NCBI RefSeq assembly: GCF_019393635.1
Contig: NC_057861.1
Location: 195,797,026-195,861,025 of the forward strand
Origin: Dromiciops gliroides
Taxonomy: Eukaryota; Chordata; Mammalia; Microbiotheria; Microbiotheriidae
Direction: 5' to 3'
DNA length: 64,000 nucleotides
The translations under genes were made by a program, and so were the position numbers. Position 1 is the stretch's first letter, and every line of letters begins with the position of its first letter. This document shows positions 11,874 through 22,729 of this stretch, one piece after another. Under the pieces are notes generated by a model that had not been told where the DNA came from, made no database searches, and worked only from the letters and a program-made list of their open reading frames with translations.

Positions 11874-12214
11874 GGGTCTATATAATTCAAAAACAATCCA
11901 TCAAATAAGGAAAAATACAGCCATACTATTTGGCCACAGATGCTTAAGAAATGGATAATTGAAAGATTTCTAAAAGTAAATTAATAGAACTGTACAAAAA
12001 TTTTTGATGTGACATAGACACAGCCCAAAGTATTGTGAATATGACAACATCTGAATGAAGATTCAGCATTTCCCTAACTGAACATATTATCTTTCCTGCA
12101 ATCATCTCCCTACCTATGGTTATGGCTTTACTATAACATGGGCCATAAGTCATGAAGGGGTTTTGATATTTAATAACTCCTTTATATTTGTTTTTAATTT
12201 ATAATACCATAGCA

Positions 12215-12350
12215 TCATATGTAGTATATATATATATATGTATATGAGTGTGTATCATATATATATATATATATATGATACACATATATGGATACACACA
12301 TATAGGATATACACACAGACACAGACATATATATATATATGATATACACA
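12215..12350. repeat. (TA)n/(CATA)n-rich tract with a perfect palindrome
   Basis: Alternating TA and CATA/CACA repeats. Bases 12249-12284 form a perfect 36-bp inverted repeat: arm 'tgtgtatc' plus alternating at, centre within the TA run, arm 'gatacaca'. It could extrude as a cruciform. Overlapping open frames of Tyr/Ile/His are artefacts. Confidence 0.93.
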
Positions 12351-12409
12351 TAAGGGAAATAAAGAAAAATAATTTAAAATTATATTTAAACATCAGCTCC
12401 CTTTGTGAC

Positions 12410-13345
12410 TTTTGTCCCACCCCATATTTCTGTCAACAGCACCATCTTCTACTCATTCACCCATATTTGAAATCTTAGTGTTCTCTTTGACTCTTCAGAC
12501 TTACCTTACATCAGTTACTGAATAACTTCATTTTATTTCCTCAACATCTTTCACATCTGCCTCATATGTTCTATTCCTATTAACAACACCCTTATTACTT
12601 GTTCCTATTGAGCCCAATTTCTATGATAATTCCTTTATAGGATTTTTGACTTTTCTTTTCTCCCATCTCCTTTGCTCCACTACCATTTTTATGCACATTT
12701 AGTCATGTCATTCCTCAGCTAAAACTCTTATGGCACCCTGTTGTTTAGCAAGTAAAGCTCTGATTCTTCTGCCTTCAAGACTCTCTATAATCTGGTACCA
12801 TTCCACCTTTCACTTTTCTAGCCCTATCTCATATTATTTTTTCACATAATCTATGTACTTGACAAATACTTCTACTCTTCTGAATCCAATACATGCTACA
12901 TTCTAAAATCCCTATATCTTTTCTCACATTGTCATCTAATACTAAAATATTCTTTGCTTTAAAAGTCCTGAAATTCCCTTCTCCTTGTTGTCTGTTTAAT
13001 TTATATCTATTGTTTAAAGCTCAACTGTAATTCCAGAACCTCCAGAAAGTCTCCTTTCATCATTCTCCACCATTTCCTTGTTGGTAATTATCTTCTATTT
13101 AGGACCTCTCAAAATATTTTATTTTTTACCTCAAAATGCAATTGTTATAACAGTATATATTGGCTATCTATTTTATTATCTTATCATCATTTTATATTAT
13201 TATTATTATTATATTATTATCTGCTTGTTGGCAATTTCTATGAAAAATTGATCCTATCTTCTATTATTTTATATCCCCCTACATACCTAACACCTAGCAT
13301 GGTGATGTGAACAACATAGGGACTTGATAAGTGTTATTCATTATT
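12410..13345 (+). mobile_element. L2 LINE, 3' part of ORF2 and 3' end
   Basis: L2 landmarks occur in order: 'cagcaccatcttctactc', 'gtgttctctttgactcttcag', 'gtcattcctcagctaaaactcttatggc', 'tataatctggtaccattccacc', 'tccttgttgtctg', 'agaaagtctcctttcatc' and the end 'acacctagcatggtgatgtg...gtgttattcatta'. A short (TAT)n at 13190-13222 grew inside it. There are many indels and no frame is open. Confidence 0.75.
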
Positions 13346-14050
13346 TCAATGACATAGAGAGATTATTCAAGTATATCCACATATTTGAGTAATTCACTGA
13401 ATCGAGGCATAGATATAAAGTACCAACTATAAATTAATGAGTCTGTGTTTAAAAGTAAAATGAAATGTTGGGATAGAGAGCTAACATGAGTTAGCTAACA
13501 TGGAAAATAATCTCCATTAACATTTTTTCAATAAGCAATACTTATAGTGAGTGTGGAAAGTGGTAATGACAGGAAGATATTGGCCCTAGATTATCTAGAT
13601 AATTACCTAAAATCTAAACATCTTAATATATAGACTATTATTTTGAAATACATGTTTTGAGAATCTTTTCTGTGTTTTGTAAACATGGAATCTCTCATTT
13701 AAGAAGGATTTTATTCCATTGTTTCAACAATTAAAAACTAATTGGAATGCAAAAATAATGAGTATCATGACATAATCTTGACTATTCCTCCTCAAAAAAC
13801 ACCATCATTAGATAATTTCTGATAATTTAAAAACTTTTATTATAAAATATTTTACACAATTCACCATTAACACCTTCCCATGACAAAAACATAACAAAAT
13901 CAAAATGTCCTTTAAGGAAGCACACATTGAATATATTTAAAGTGATACAGATTTATTTCCATGACTAAAGAATTCATTCCCTAGATGTGAGACAATCCAT
14001 GATGAGCTTCTTGGTGTACATATAGTAGACAGAGCCTATAACTGAGTTTA
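13346..14050. other. Repeat-free AT-rich stretch
   Basis: No repeat, RNA or coding evidence was recognised. Confidence 0.5.
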
Positions 14051-14442
14051 TAATTGTGGGAATTTATTTTGATTTGGGGACCCTGCCTTTGGACTGAGAT
14101 TTAAAAGCCTTAGGCCCTCAGGGGGTTTTTCTGTGTAAGAGGGGCTAGTGCCCCTCCCCCTCCTCTTCAGCTGAGCCAAAAAGCCCTGTGGGCTTTATGG
14201 GAAGGCAGCTCAGATAGCTGGGGGAAAAAGCCCAAGCTCCCTCTGTCCTGGGGGGATCTACCCTAGAGATCCCGGGCTCGTGCAGGCCGGTCTCTAGCTC
14301 AGCTTGTGTGGAGGTCCCATGCACGCAGCAGGGGGCATGGGCCCCTTGAGCCCCCAACTGGCCGCAGAGCTAGCGTGGCTGGCGGGTGGATTAACTTGAC
14401 ATGTGTGGGGGCACAGGGAGCCCAAGGTTTGAGGGGAGAGAA

Positions 14443-14456
14443 GGAACATATATACA
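14443..14456 (+). promoter_or_regulatory. TATA-like element of the solo LTR
   Basis: 'aacatatatacagg' lies about 370 bp before the poly-A signal, where a U3 promoter would be expected. Placement is by pattern only. Confidence 0.45.
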
Positions 14457-14811
14457 GGGGAGAAGACAGTGAAAAGAGGAGGATGGAAGTTTAAGAAGAC
14501 AGTAAGGGAGGATGGACAGATTGGAGATGCTGGAGCACTAGGAGAATGGAAGGAGAGGTCGGTGAGAGAGAAACACAGGGGTTCAGTGTGGCAGTGTAGA
14601 GAGGAAAGTTAGATGCAAGGGCTTGGAGTTAGAAGAAAGGAGTGGAGCAGTAAAAGTGAAATGGAAGCTAGAGTGAAGGAGAAAAAGAGTGAAAGTTGGA
14701 GAAAGTTGGAGCATATCCTAAGGCAAGAGGCAGCAATGGCCCTTATTATATTGAAAGCAGACAGGTTCTATAATTTGCATTTCTTAACCCTTATCTCTTA
14801 CATTTATTTTT

Positions 14812-14820
14812 CTAAATAAA
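14812..14820 (+). terminator. Poly-A signal of the solo LTR
   Basis: 'aaataaatt' contains the canonical AATAAA hexamer and is followed by a T-rich, then G-containing stretch as in an R/U5 boundary. Confidence 0.5.
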
Positions 14821-15029
14821 TTCTACTTTGATTATTTAATTAAGAGGCTTCTGAACCATTTGCTTATCAATTTGGGAGCTGAGCAGGGTGGAGGAATTTT
14901 TAAAAGGGCCATCCTAAGTTAATAGCAGTCAGATAGCCAGTCAGTCAACAGTCCCCAGATTAGTCCACCAGTCGGATTAGTCCCCCCAAATTAGGCCCTA
15001 TCCTAGCCAGTAAAATATTTTTACATAAT

Positions 15030-15690
15030 CAAAGACTTTTCAGCTTGGTAGAATCTACCAGAGTTTGCAAGACTTTAGTAGAGGCTTTGAGAATGCAGCC
15101 TCACCTTTCTGTCAAGAAGAAAAATTAAAAGACTTGTGAACAAATCCTTCTAGACCATTATGTGTATTCTCTAAAGAATTTATGAAATATTGGTAAACAT
15201 ATTTGTTGAGAAGAAATGAATAGATTGTGACCTTGTTCCAACGGTGGGAGTAGCCATACTAATGGTAACACAGAATCCATTGAGATGTTGAATTGTTAAA
15301 GTTTCAATAAGGGTTGTATTTAAGAAAAGGATTTCTTCACTATAAGACTATTCATAAAAATGGCATCATGAAAATAATTTTTGCACCCCATACAAGAGTA
15401 ATACTAAATGACTCCAACAGAAAGTCATTAAACGCCTAGATACTTTTACTTGTATTTTTCTCTGGTCATATGTTGACCATTATTGTTTCTGCTTTTGCTC
15501 TCTTCTTTGATTTGTCACAAGTGGTTATCTGTTTACATTCTATTTTTCATTTTGTCTTTGTATTGCCAACATTATTTTAGAGTAGGAACTTAATATTCAG
15601 TCAATTAATAGAGTGATGAAATGTTTAATCACTGATATACATTAGATTTCATATTCACATGCTCACTTTATATGTACTTGTTCTCTCTAT
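15030..15690. other. Repeat-free stretch
   Basis: No repeat or coding evidence was recognised between the LTR and the 7SL copy. Confidence 0.5.
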
Positions 15691-15694
15691 TCTT

Positions 15695-15971
15695 CTCAGG
15701 CCAGAAATTCAGTGGCCACTCACAGGAAAGATCACATTGCTGATTTGCATAGGAGTTTGGATATACTCTGTATCCAACCTGATGCACTTAGCCCCTCCTT
15801 ATGCAGCCTGATAGGCTCCTTCTCTGAAGGGGTTTCTGCATTGGTTCTAGAATTACTGTAGTCACCTGATCAGCTTTGCACACTTCAGGTTCAAACTTCG
15901 AACCTTAAATGGTCCAGCATCCTCAGTCTCCCTAGTAGCAGAGACCACAATCATACACCACAGTGCCTGGC
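15695..15971 (-). pseudogene. Full-length 7SL (SRP) RNA retropseudogene
   Basis: Read on the minus strand from 15971, the piece follows the 7SL RNA from its first bases to near its 3' end. The start 'gccaggcactgtggtg' corresponds to the Alu-domain 5' end. Then come 'gctactagggagactgagg', 'ctgatcaggtgactac', 'gcataaggaggggctaag', 'ccaaactcctatgcaaatcagcaatg' (the S-domain helix with the UCAGC-like turn) and 'ctgtgagtggccactgaatttctggcc'. Functional 7SL is the scaffold of the signal recognition particle. This copy has many substitutions spread over its length, no clear A-tail and no visible target duplication, so it is an old dead copy. It spans the whole RNA, not only the Alu-domain as in Alu/B1 SINEs. 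Confidence 0.88.
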
Positions 15972-16009
15972 TTAGGCAGTTAAAATTTTTAATTCAAGTG
16001 TAAGGACTC

Positions 16010-16200
16010 CATTATATTACACCTTATATTTAGCCCATTTTTCTATAATCAGTATCAATCTGGATCCTGATTTTATTATGCAAAATATTGATTACTTGAC
16101 TTTGTTATGTTATGTTTCATGTCATCTATAAATTTGACAAAAATGTAACTTTTCCTCATCTAAGTCATTGGTATAGTTATTGACCAGAAAATTACCTTGT
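16010..16200 (-). mobile_element. CR1/L3 LINE fragment
   Basis: 'catgtcatctataaatttgacaaaaatg' and 'cctcatctaagtcattggtatag' match CR1/L3 text (gtcatctgcaaatttgat..., atccaagtcattgataa). It runs until the SINE at 16211 and may continue beyond it to about 16450. Confidence 0.65.
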
Positions 16201-16210
16201 GTTATCTATG

Positions 16211-16345
16211 AGCCAGATGGTACAGTGGATAGAGTGCCAGACCTGCAGTCATGAAGACATGAGTTCATATCAGTTCTCTGACAATTGCTAGCTGTGTGAC
16301 CCTGGGCAAGTCACTTAACTTTTTTTGCCCTGCAAAAAGAAAAAC
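16211..16345 (+). mobile_element. MAR1-like SINE variant
   Basis: The head reads 'gccagatggtacagtggatagagtgccagacctgcagtcatgaagacatgag', with the extra 'gaagac' text of MAR1-like SINEs, and differs from the common copies. It ends 'gggcaagtcacttaac' plus an A-rich tail. Confidence 0.8.
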
Positions 16346-16351
16346 AAAAAC

Positions 16352-18833
16352 AAAAAAAGACTTTATAAAGCTGGTATATTCTCATCATATAAAACATATG
16401 TTCTTTGGATAATTCTCATCTGTACACCTTTACTGATTTCTTTTTCTATTGGCTTAAAATAATAATTTATTTACTATTTGCTGTAAGTAGTCTTTCCCCT
16501 ATTGGTGAGAAGGGAGTGAAACCTTAGATATATAGTTTGGGACTCTCCTTCCTCATAAAGGGATAGTTATCAGGAATGCAGCTTGAACCTAAAAAATTTC
16601 CCCTAGACTAACAATATTTAAGGAGGAAAGTTATATAATTCTAGCCTTCTACCCAATGTTTTATCTAAGAGGAGCAAAGTGGCCAGCCTCCATTGTCAAC
16701 CTCTGGCTTTCTGTTCTTCTATTGATGTAGTCCATCCTTCATCCAAATTTCAATTTTGCTATAATTGAAGTTCTGGTTATTTTTCTGTAATTGAAGCCCT
16801 GGTTCAGAAATGCAAATATTTCCAAGAAATCAATTTCCCTTGGAGAAGACAGTTTGAGGACACTCTCCTCAAATCTACACATGCCTTACTTGGACCTTTA
16901 TCTAGACACTCCCTTGTGAATATATAACCTCTATAAGGCGAATGCACATATCCCATACACTTGCATATTATCTCTTGTGAAATATTTGTTATTTTTCTAA
17001 GATATTATTCCTTATACTCTTGATAGTCTCTAATTTATTAGATTTGTGTGGGAAAATGTCTTCATCCCCTTTTATTTTAAGTTTAGAGAACTCAATTAAA
17101 TCCAGGCAAATATAATCATTTTAGCTCTCATTAAGATGTGTTCCATTCATTATCAAAATCCCAATTATAATAAACTTAAACCACTAGTTCAGAAATGAAA
17201 ATCTTCCCAAATATTGTTTTTATGAAGGTCCTTCTTTGAGTCAGCACCAGAAATGACAAAACCATTTCTGCCCCTAAGGTCTTCAGTTTCTTGCCCATGG
17301 TACCATAACCCTAGAGATGTTCTCCAAGCTTCCTCTTAGCAGTGTTATTTGTTACAACATGAATCAACAAAAGTAGATTGTCAGGCTAAATAAGTCTCAA
17401 GAGTCTAGAATAATTTTGAAATGAATCTGAGAAAAACAATAATTTCCAGAATGTTCATTTCAAATCATCCACTTGTACTGGTAACTCTATTAAGGAAATC
17501 ACCATAATGTGTTTACTTTTTCACTAGCTAGCAGTAGATGCCGTCTCTCTTCATGGTTGTGTGTATCCCCCTCATCAGTTTATGAACCATGGAATGTTTA
17601 TTTCTCTCAAGTATATCCACTGACATGCTTTAAAAAGGTTAAAAAGTAAAGTTCTCACTTACTGAGGACAGTAATTTCATTCCAAGGTTATATATCCTTC
17701 CCAAGCCTTGGCTGAATTGTTTTCACTATTAAAAATTCCAATAAAATAGTTATTCTGATATTATTAAGGGAAAAGAAAAGGTAAATCCAATAAAATTGCA
17801 TTGGATAAAAGCAATCTCAGCATTTTAATACAACATGGAAATAATGCAATATAATTGTAGCTATACAACTGCAAATTGTTTCTTTTCTCCTGACTGGTTA
17901 TGGGAAAGTTGGTAATTTCTTGAAATATTTGGTCATCTAAAAGAATATATTTTCTCAATACAAAATATATAAAGAAGATAAAGGGAAAACAAAACAGAGA
18001 TGGAAGAAAATACAGTACTATGTTCTGCTTTAGAAATTGAATGATAACCAAATGGAGTAATGTATGTTATTTGGTTCAGGGCTCTCACATTCCCTTTCCA
18101 TTTCTATGGTAATTTATTTCCTCTAATGTCAAAGCTTCCTTCTTATTCTTTATGTGAGATGTTTTTCGGCTTATTTTTTAAAAAGGATCTTTTAAAGGAA
18201 ATATCTGATCACATTAGGAAAGACATATACTTTCTACACAAATTCAACTACCGAGAAAATGTGGTAACTCGTAAGCTGCTTGAAAGGGATTCAAAACTTG
18301 GAAATATAGCTTTTGAGGAGAAAATAAAAGAAGGAAAATTGTAGGGATGCTAACAGACTTTACTGATGCTGATGTAAAGGGAAGTGTTGAATACACATCC
18401 AGAATATTGCAAAAATAGGATGCTGATGGAGTCTGTTATTGTCTATACAATCTAAGGAGTGAAGATGGTGATACAGGTGATTAAAAGCAATCACATAGTG
18501 GTTATTTCTCTTTGATTTTAAAACGGATGGTTGACCCTCCCTAATTACAGCTTATTTAGGTCAGCCAAAGAAGACTTTGATTTGCCTAAACACACAAGGA
18601 TAGTAGGGGGAAATGGTCCATGAGGGTTGAAAGTAGGAAACCAACCATATAGTAAATGCTAGCTAAGGATAATCCTTATCACTAAAGTCATTGCAACACA
18701 CCTATGCGCAGCTACAAGGAAGACAAAGAAGCAAAATGCTTGTTCCCTCACTCAAGGATGAGAAGACCACAGATGGAGAGCTGTGAAGTATTTTGGAAGG
18801 CATATCCTCCATTTTCTTCAGTTAAGAACTTAA
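16352..18833. other. Long stretch with no firm feature
   Basis: A CR1/L3 continuation is possible to about 16450, and some of 17220-17340 has a LINE-like feel I cannot assign. The rest is AT-rich without repeats I know. The 95-codon frames at 17764-18051 (minus) and 18060-18344 (plus) lack recognisable motifs and are probably chance. Confidence 0.4.
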
Positions 18834-18980
18834 GGGCAGCTAGATGGTGCAGTGCTTAAAGCACTGGCCCTGGATTCAGGAGTACATGAGTTCAAATCTG
18901 GCCTCAGACACTTGACACTTACTAGCTGTGTGACCCTAGGCAAGTCACTTAACCCCCATTGCCTGCAAAAAAAAGAAATT
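18834..18980 (+). mobile_element. Marsupial SINE
   Basis: Complete body ending 'acccccattgcctgc' with a short A-tail. The antisense and sense frames through it are artefacts seen at most copies. Confidence 0.92.
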
Positions 18981-19104
18981 ATGAAAAGTAACCTCAATAT
19001 AGAAAACAATTCATTAAATGTTATATGGATTTGCACCAAAATATATCCAGAGGAGTTCAGAGAAGACAGAAATGGGTACGGGCTAGAATATAGATCAATG
19101 AGGT

Positions 19105-19295
19105 AAAGTGGAGGAAAAAACATGAATTTCAATGTCAGAACAGCTAGGATGGAATCCTGTCTCTGACCAATTACACTCTGTAGGCCCAAGTTTCCTATCT
19201 ATACAATGGGGATAATCCTATTCTGTCTGAATACATCAAAGGGTTCTTGTAAGAAAGATGTTTTGTAACCCTTAAACTGATATTATATGAACACT
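19105..19295 (+). mobile_element. MIR SINE
   Basis: 'gaatcctgtctctgacc', 'aagtttcctatctatacaatggggataatcc' and 'ttgtaagaaagatg' give the 3' half of MIR in plus orientation. Confidence 0.65.
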
Positions 19296-19547
19296 TAATA
19301 TGAGACTTGGAAAGGACTCTGACATTCTTTTTGTCCAACCTTTATTTGAATAAGAAGCTTTTTTATTATTTCCTTTTTAACAAAATATTTTATTATGCAG
19401 AAAAAATTGGTAAAATAAATGACATTCATGTCACAAATTCTGCATCATTTTCAACAAATAGTTATCTAGTCCCTACTGAAGACAGTTTTAATAGTTTCTT
19501 TATACATTCTCTCTTGGTAGTTTTAATCTGGGATATGTGAGTTTGTG

Positions 19548-19712
19548 GGGTTTGTTTGTTTGTTTGTTTGTTTTGCTGGGGCAATGAGGGTTAAGTGACT
19601 TGCCCAGGGTCACACAGCCAGTAAGTGTCAAGTGTCTGAGACCAGATTTGAACTAAGATCCTCCTGAATCCAGGACCAATGTTTTATCCACTGTACCACC
19701 TACCTGCCCCTG
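19548..19712 (-). mobile_element. Marsupial SINE
   Basis: The tail is (tttg)n at 19548-19573, followed by the complete reversed body. An imperfect direct repeat 'tgtgagttt/tgtgagctt' flanks it (about 19537 and 19710). Confidence 0.9.
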
Positions 19713-20250
19713 TGAGCTTGATTTAAAAGAAAAATAACATATTTTATAGATATTTTTATATAATTGACTTTTTAATCCCTATGTTTTAATTTAATTAAAA
19801 TTTTTTTGCATTTAACAACATAACTCTAAGAAGGGTTTCATGGGCTTTACTAAGCTGTCCATGATGAAAAAAAATATCAAAACCCCCACTTTATACCAAA
19901 CAGAACAATTCTAATTTTCCATATAACTAGTCTTCAAAACTTGTTTTCTGCAGTCTTGTTTTCCTTAAGGTTTTGATTCATCTTCCAGCAGTATTTTCAA
20001 AACCATCAACATCCTATTTGACTACTTCTAAACATAGTTTAGATTTTCAACATTCTTTCTAAATTAACAACAAATGTGACAAAGAAATTATTAGAATTCC
20101 AGATTTTATTGGACTAGCCTAGAGTACTGGAAGATTATCACTCCTTATTCTGAAACTGAGCATTCCTCATATGTAAGACTTTGCCTTTCTCACTCTTAGG
20201 TACAGCCCATTATTCTATTCTACTGAGATCCTTTGGGATTTCAGCTCTCT
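19713..20250. other. AT-rich stretch without assigned feature
   Basis: No family was recognised. The text near 20200 may be LINE-derived but is too diverged to name. Confidence 0.4.
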
Positions 20251-20254
20251 CATC

Positions 20255-21500
20255 CAAGATTTTACTTTCTGTTTACATTTTTTCTAATCTCCAAATTTTA
20301 AAAGTGTGTAACCAAAATTATCCATTTACATCCCATAATGCTCTCTTTCTCTTATTTGATCATAAATTCTTCCCTTATCCATGATTCCAACAGGCAAAAT
20401 ATTCTATGCTCCCCTAATTTGCTTATGATATAATTGTTTATTCTAAACCATGGACCCATTTTGACCTTGTCTCAGTATATGATGTAAAATGTTGGTCTAT
20501 GCCTAGTTTCTGCCAGATTGCTTTTCAGTTTCCCAAACAATTTTTGTCAAATAGTGATTTCTTGAGCACAAATCTAGATTACTTTGGTTATTTACTACTG
20601 AGTATTGCATACCTCATCTTTTCTATTAATCCAACATTTTATTTCTTAACCAGTATGAGATTGTTTGGATGATTACTAATTTATAATATAGTTGGAGATC
20701 AGGTATAGATCGGCTACCTTCTTTCACATTTTTAAATTAATTCCCTTGATATTTTTGTCCTGCTAGTCCAGATGAATTTTTAAATTACTTTTCTAAATTT
20801 ATAAAATAACATTTTTTGGTAATCTGATTGCCATGATACTGAATAAGTAAATTAATTTTGGTAGAATTTTCATTTTTTATTACATTGGTTTGGCTTACAC
20901 ATAAGAAATTAATATTTCTTCAGCTATTTAGATATGAATTTGTGTGAAATTGTTGATATCTGTTTCCTCATTAGATAGAGGCCCCAAGCTCAAATCTGGC
21001 CCCAGATATGTGTTCATATGGTTTCTGGGTTTGTCCTGTCAGGTAGATGCCCAGGTCTTTTGTATTGTTTAAAGTTATTTTAAATGGAATTTCTTTTTCT
21101 ATCTCTTCCTGCTGGATTTTGTTGATAATATATAGAAATGCTGGTGATTAATTTATTTTATATCCTGTAACTTTGCTGGCATTGTTAATTATTTCAACTA
21201 GTGTTTTAGGTGATTCTATAGGATTCTCTAAGAATATTATAATATCATCTGCGAAGTGATATTTTTGTTTCTTTACTGCACATATTTATACCTTCAACTT
21301 CTTTTTCTTGGCTTATTACTATAGGGAACATTTCTAGTATAATTTTAAATAATAGTGGTGATTAATGGGCATCCTTGCTTCACCCCTGATCCTATTGTGA
21401 AGGTTTCTAGTTTACTCCAACACACAAAATGTTTTCTAATGGTTTTAAATACACACTAATTATCATATCAAGAAAAGTTCCATTCATTCCTATGCTTTCT
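20255..21500 (-). mobile_element. Old LINE-1, middle of ORF2
   Basis: Minus-strand L1 landmarks are: 'catttacatcccataatgctctc' (about 20325), 'gttggtctatgcctagtttctgccag' (20490), 'catcctatattgt...' style RT-to-C-terminal linker (about 21000-21180), 'cctaagaatattataatatcatctgcgaagtg' (RT YADD-region equivalent near 21235) and 'gggcatccttgcttcacccctgatcc' (21370). It is much more diverged than the L1 at 27-31 kb and has no open frame. Confidence 0.8.
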
Positions 21501-21501
21501 G

Positions 21502-22020
21502 GTTTTTTAATAGTATTTTATTTTTCCCAATTATATGTAGACATTTTTAGCATTCATTTTTATAAGATTTTCAGTTCCAAAATTTTCTCTCTATCCTTGC
21601 CCTTCCCTCTTCCTAAAATGGTAAACAATTTGACATAATTGCTATGTACCTAAAATGGTAAGCAATGTTCAATCATGTAAAACATATTTCCATATTAGTC
21701 ACAGTTGTTGAAAAAGAAATAGACCAAAAATAAAAAAAACACAAAAATAAAGTGAAAAATATGATTTGATCTGCATTCAGAGTCTATCAGTTTTTTATCT
21801 GAATTTCTGAGTAAGTATAGCATTTTCTATCAAACATTTATAATTTTTTTTATATTAGCCAGTCAGATAGGTGTGAGGTATTACCTCAGAGTTGTTTTAA
21901 TTTGCATTTCTCTAACCAAGTTATTTAGGGCAATTTTTCATATGAATATAGATAACTTTGATTTCATCATCTGAAAACTGCCTGTTCATATCCTTTGACT
22001 ATCAATTAGGTAATGTCTTG
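21502..22020 (-). mobile_element. LINE-1 3'UTR and ORF2 end with internal deletion
   Basis: 21502-21800 is the L1 3' end read backwards ('ttatttttcccaattatatgtag'). It then jumps to the ORF2 C-terminal region at 21835-22020 ('gccagtcagataggtgtgaggtattacctcag', 'ctgcctgttcatatcctttgac'). The intermediate few hundred bases found in other copies are missing. Confidence 0.8.
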
Positions 22021-22053
22021 TTTGTTTTTTTTTTTAAATACATTTGACTCAAT

Positions 22054-22206
22054 TCCTTTTTTTTTTTTTTTGGCAGGGCAATGGGGGTTAAATGACTTGC
22101 CCAGGGTCACATAGCTAGTAAGTGTCAAGTGTCTGAGGGCAGTTTTGAACTCAGGTACTCCTGAATCCAGGGCTGGTGCTTTATCCACTGTGCCACCAAG
22201 CTGCCC
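22054..22206 (-). mobile_element. Marsupial SINE
   Basis: Poly-T edge and complete reversed body. A short direct repeat 'tcaattc' lies on both sides. It inserted within L1 debris. Confidence 0.92.
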
Positions 22207-22209
22207 CAA

Positions 22210-22722
22210 TTCAATTCTATACATATTTGCTTTGTCAGATTGTGAAAATTATATCATCTTTTTTTGTTGTTGTTGCTTCAGCTATGTGTATCTTCCTATT
22301 TCAAGTGTGCTTCTCATAAACAACATAATATTGGATTCTGGTTTCTAATCTATTTCACTATTTTTTCTATTTTATTTGAGAATTTATCCCATTCACATTT
22401 ATGGTTATAATTATTGTGTATTCCCTCCATCCCATTCTCTTATACTTTTCCTTTTCTTTGTTTTCTGTTTACTTTCGTCAGTTTTTTTCTTACTCCTTGC
22501 TTTAATCTTACTTGCCTTTTATCCCTCCCCTAACTTCCATTTAACATCTTCCACCCATGTTTTCCAGTTGAGTGAAATATATTTCTGTATCCAACTATGT
22601 GGTCTTCTCTCATTTAACCAGTTCAGATGAAAGTGAGATTCAAATGTTTCCTTTTCCTCCCTTTCCTCATTGTTATATAGACTTCTATTTGCATAGTCCT
22701 ATTATATAAAATAATTTCCTCC
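22210..22722 (-). mobile_element. LINE-1 fragment, 5' half of ORF2
   Basis: 'tgcttctcataaacaacataatattggattctggtttctaatc' and 'tttatcccattcacatttatggttataattattgtgtattccc' match the reversed L1 region ahead of the RT domain. It probably belongs to the same L1 as the piece to its left. Confidence 0.65.
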
Positions 22723-22729
22723 ATTTTTG

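Larger units (their letters stand above)
14055..15025 (+). mobile_element. Solo LTR of an endogenous retrovirus
   Basis: A 971-bp block begins TG and ends CA and is flanked by the 4-bp direct repeat 'taat' (14051-14054 and 15026-15029), a size known for gamma-type (ERV1) integrations. It is GC- and CpG-rich compared with its flanks up to about 14440. A TATA-like 'catatatacag' lies near 14447, a purine-rich stretch follows to about 14720, and an 'aataaa' poly-A signal sits near 14814. The tail has repeated 'cagtcagatagccagtcagtc' text. No primer-binding site or gag/pol sequence adjoins it, so the internal part was lost by LTR recombination. The short frames inside are not genes. The family name is unknown to me. 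Confidence 0.72.

Noticed and set aside
14145..14494. Frames in the GC-rich part of the LTR
   Set aside because: They lie in the U3-like region of a solo LTR, with no viral domain. GC-rich DNA simply has fewer stops.
15900..15975. Alu/B1-like SINE, suggested by 'gctactagggagactgagg'
   Set aside because: The similarity continues through the whole S domain, so it is a 7SL RNA copy and not a 7SL-derived SINE.
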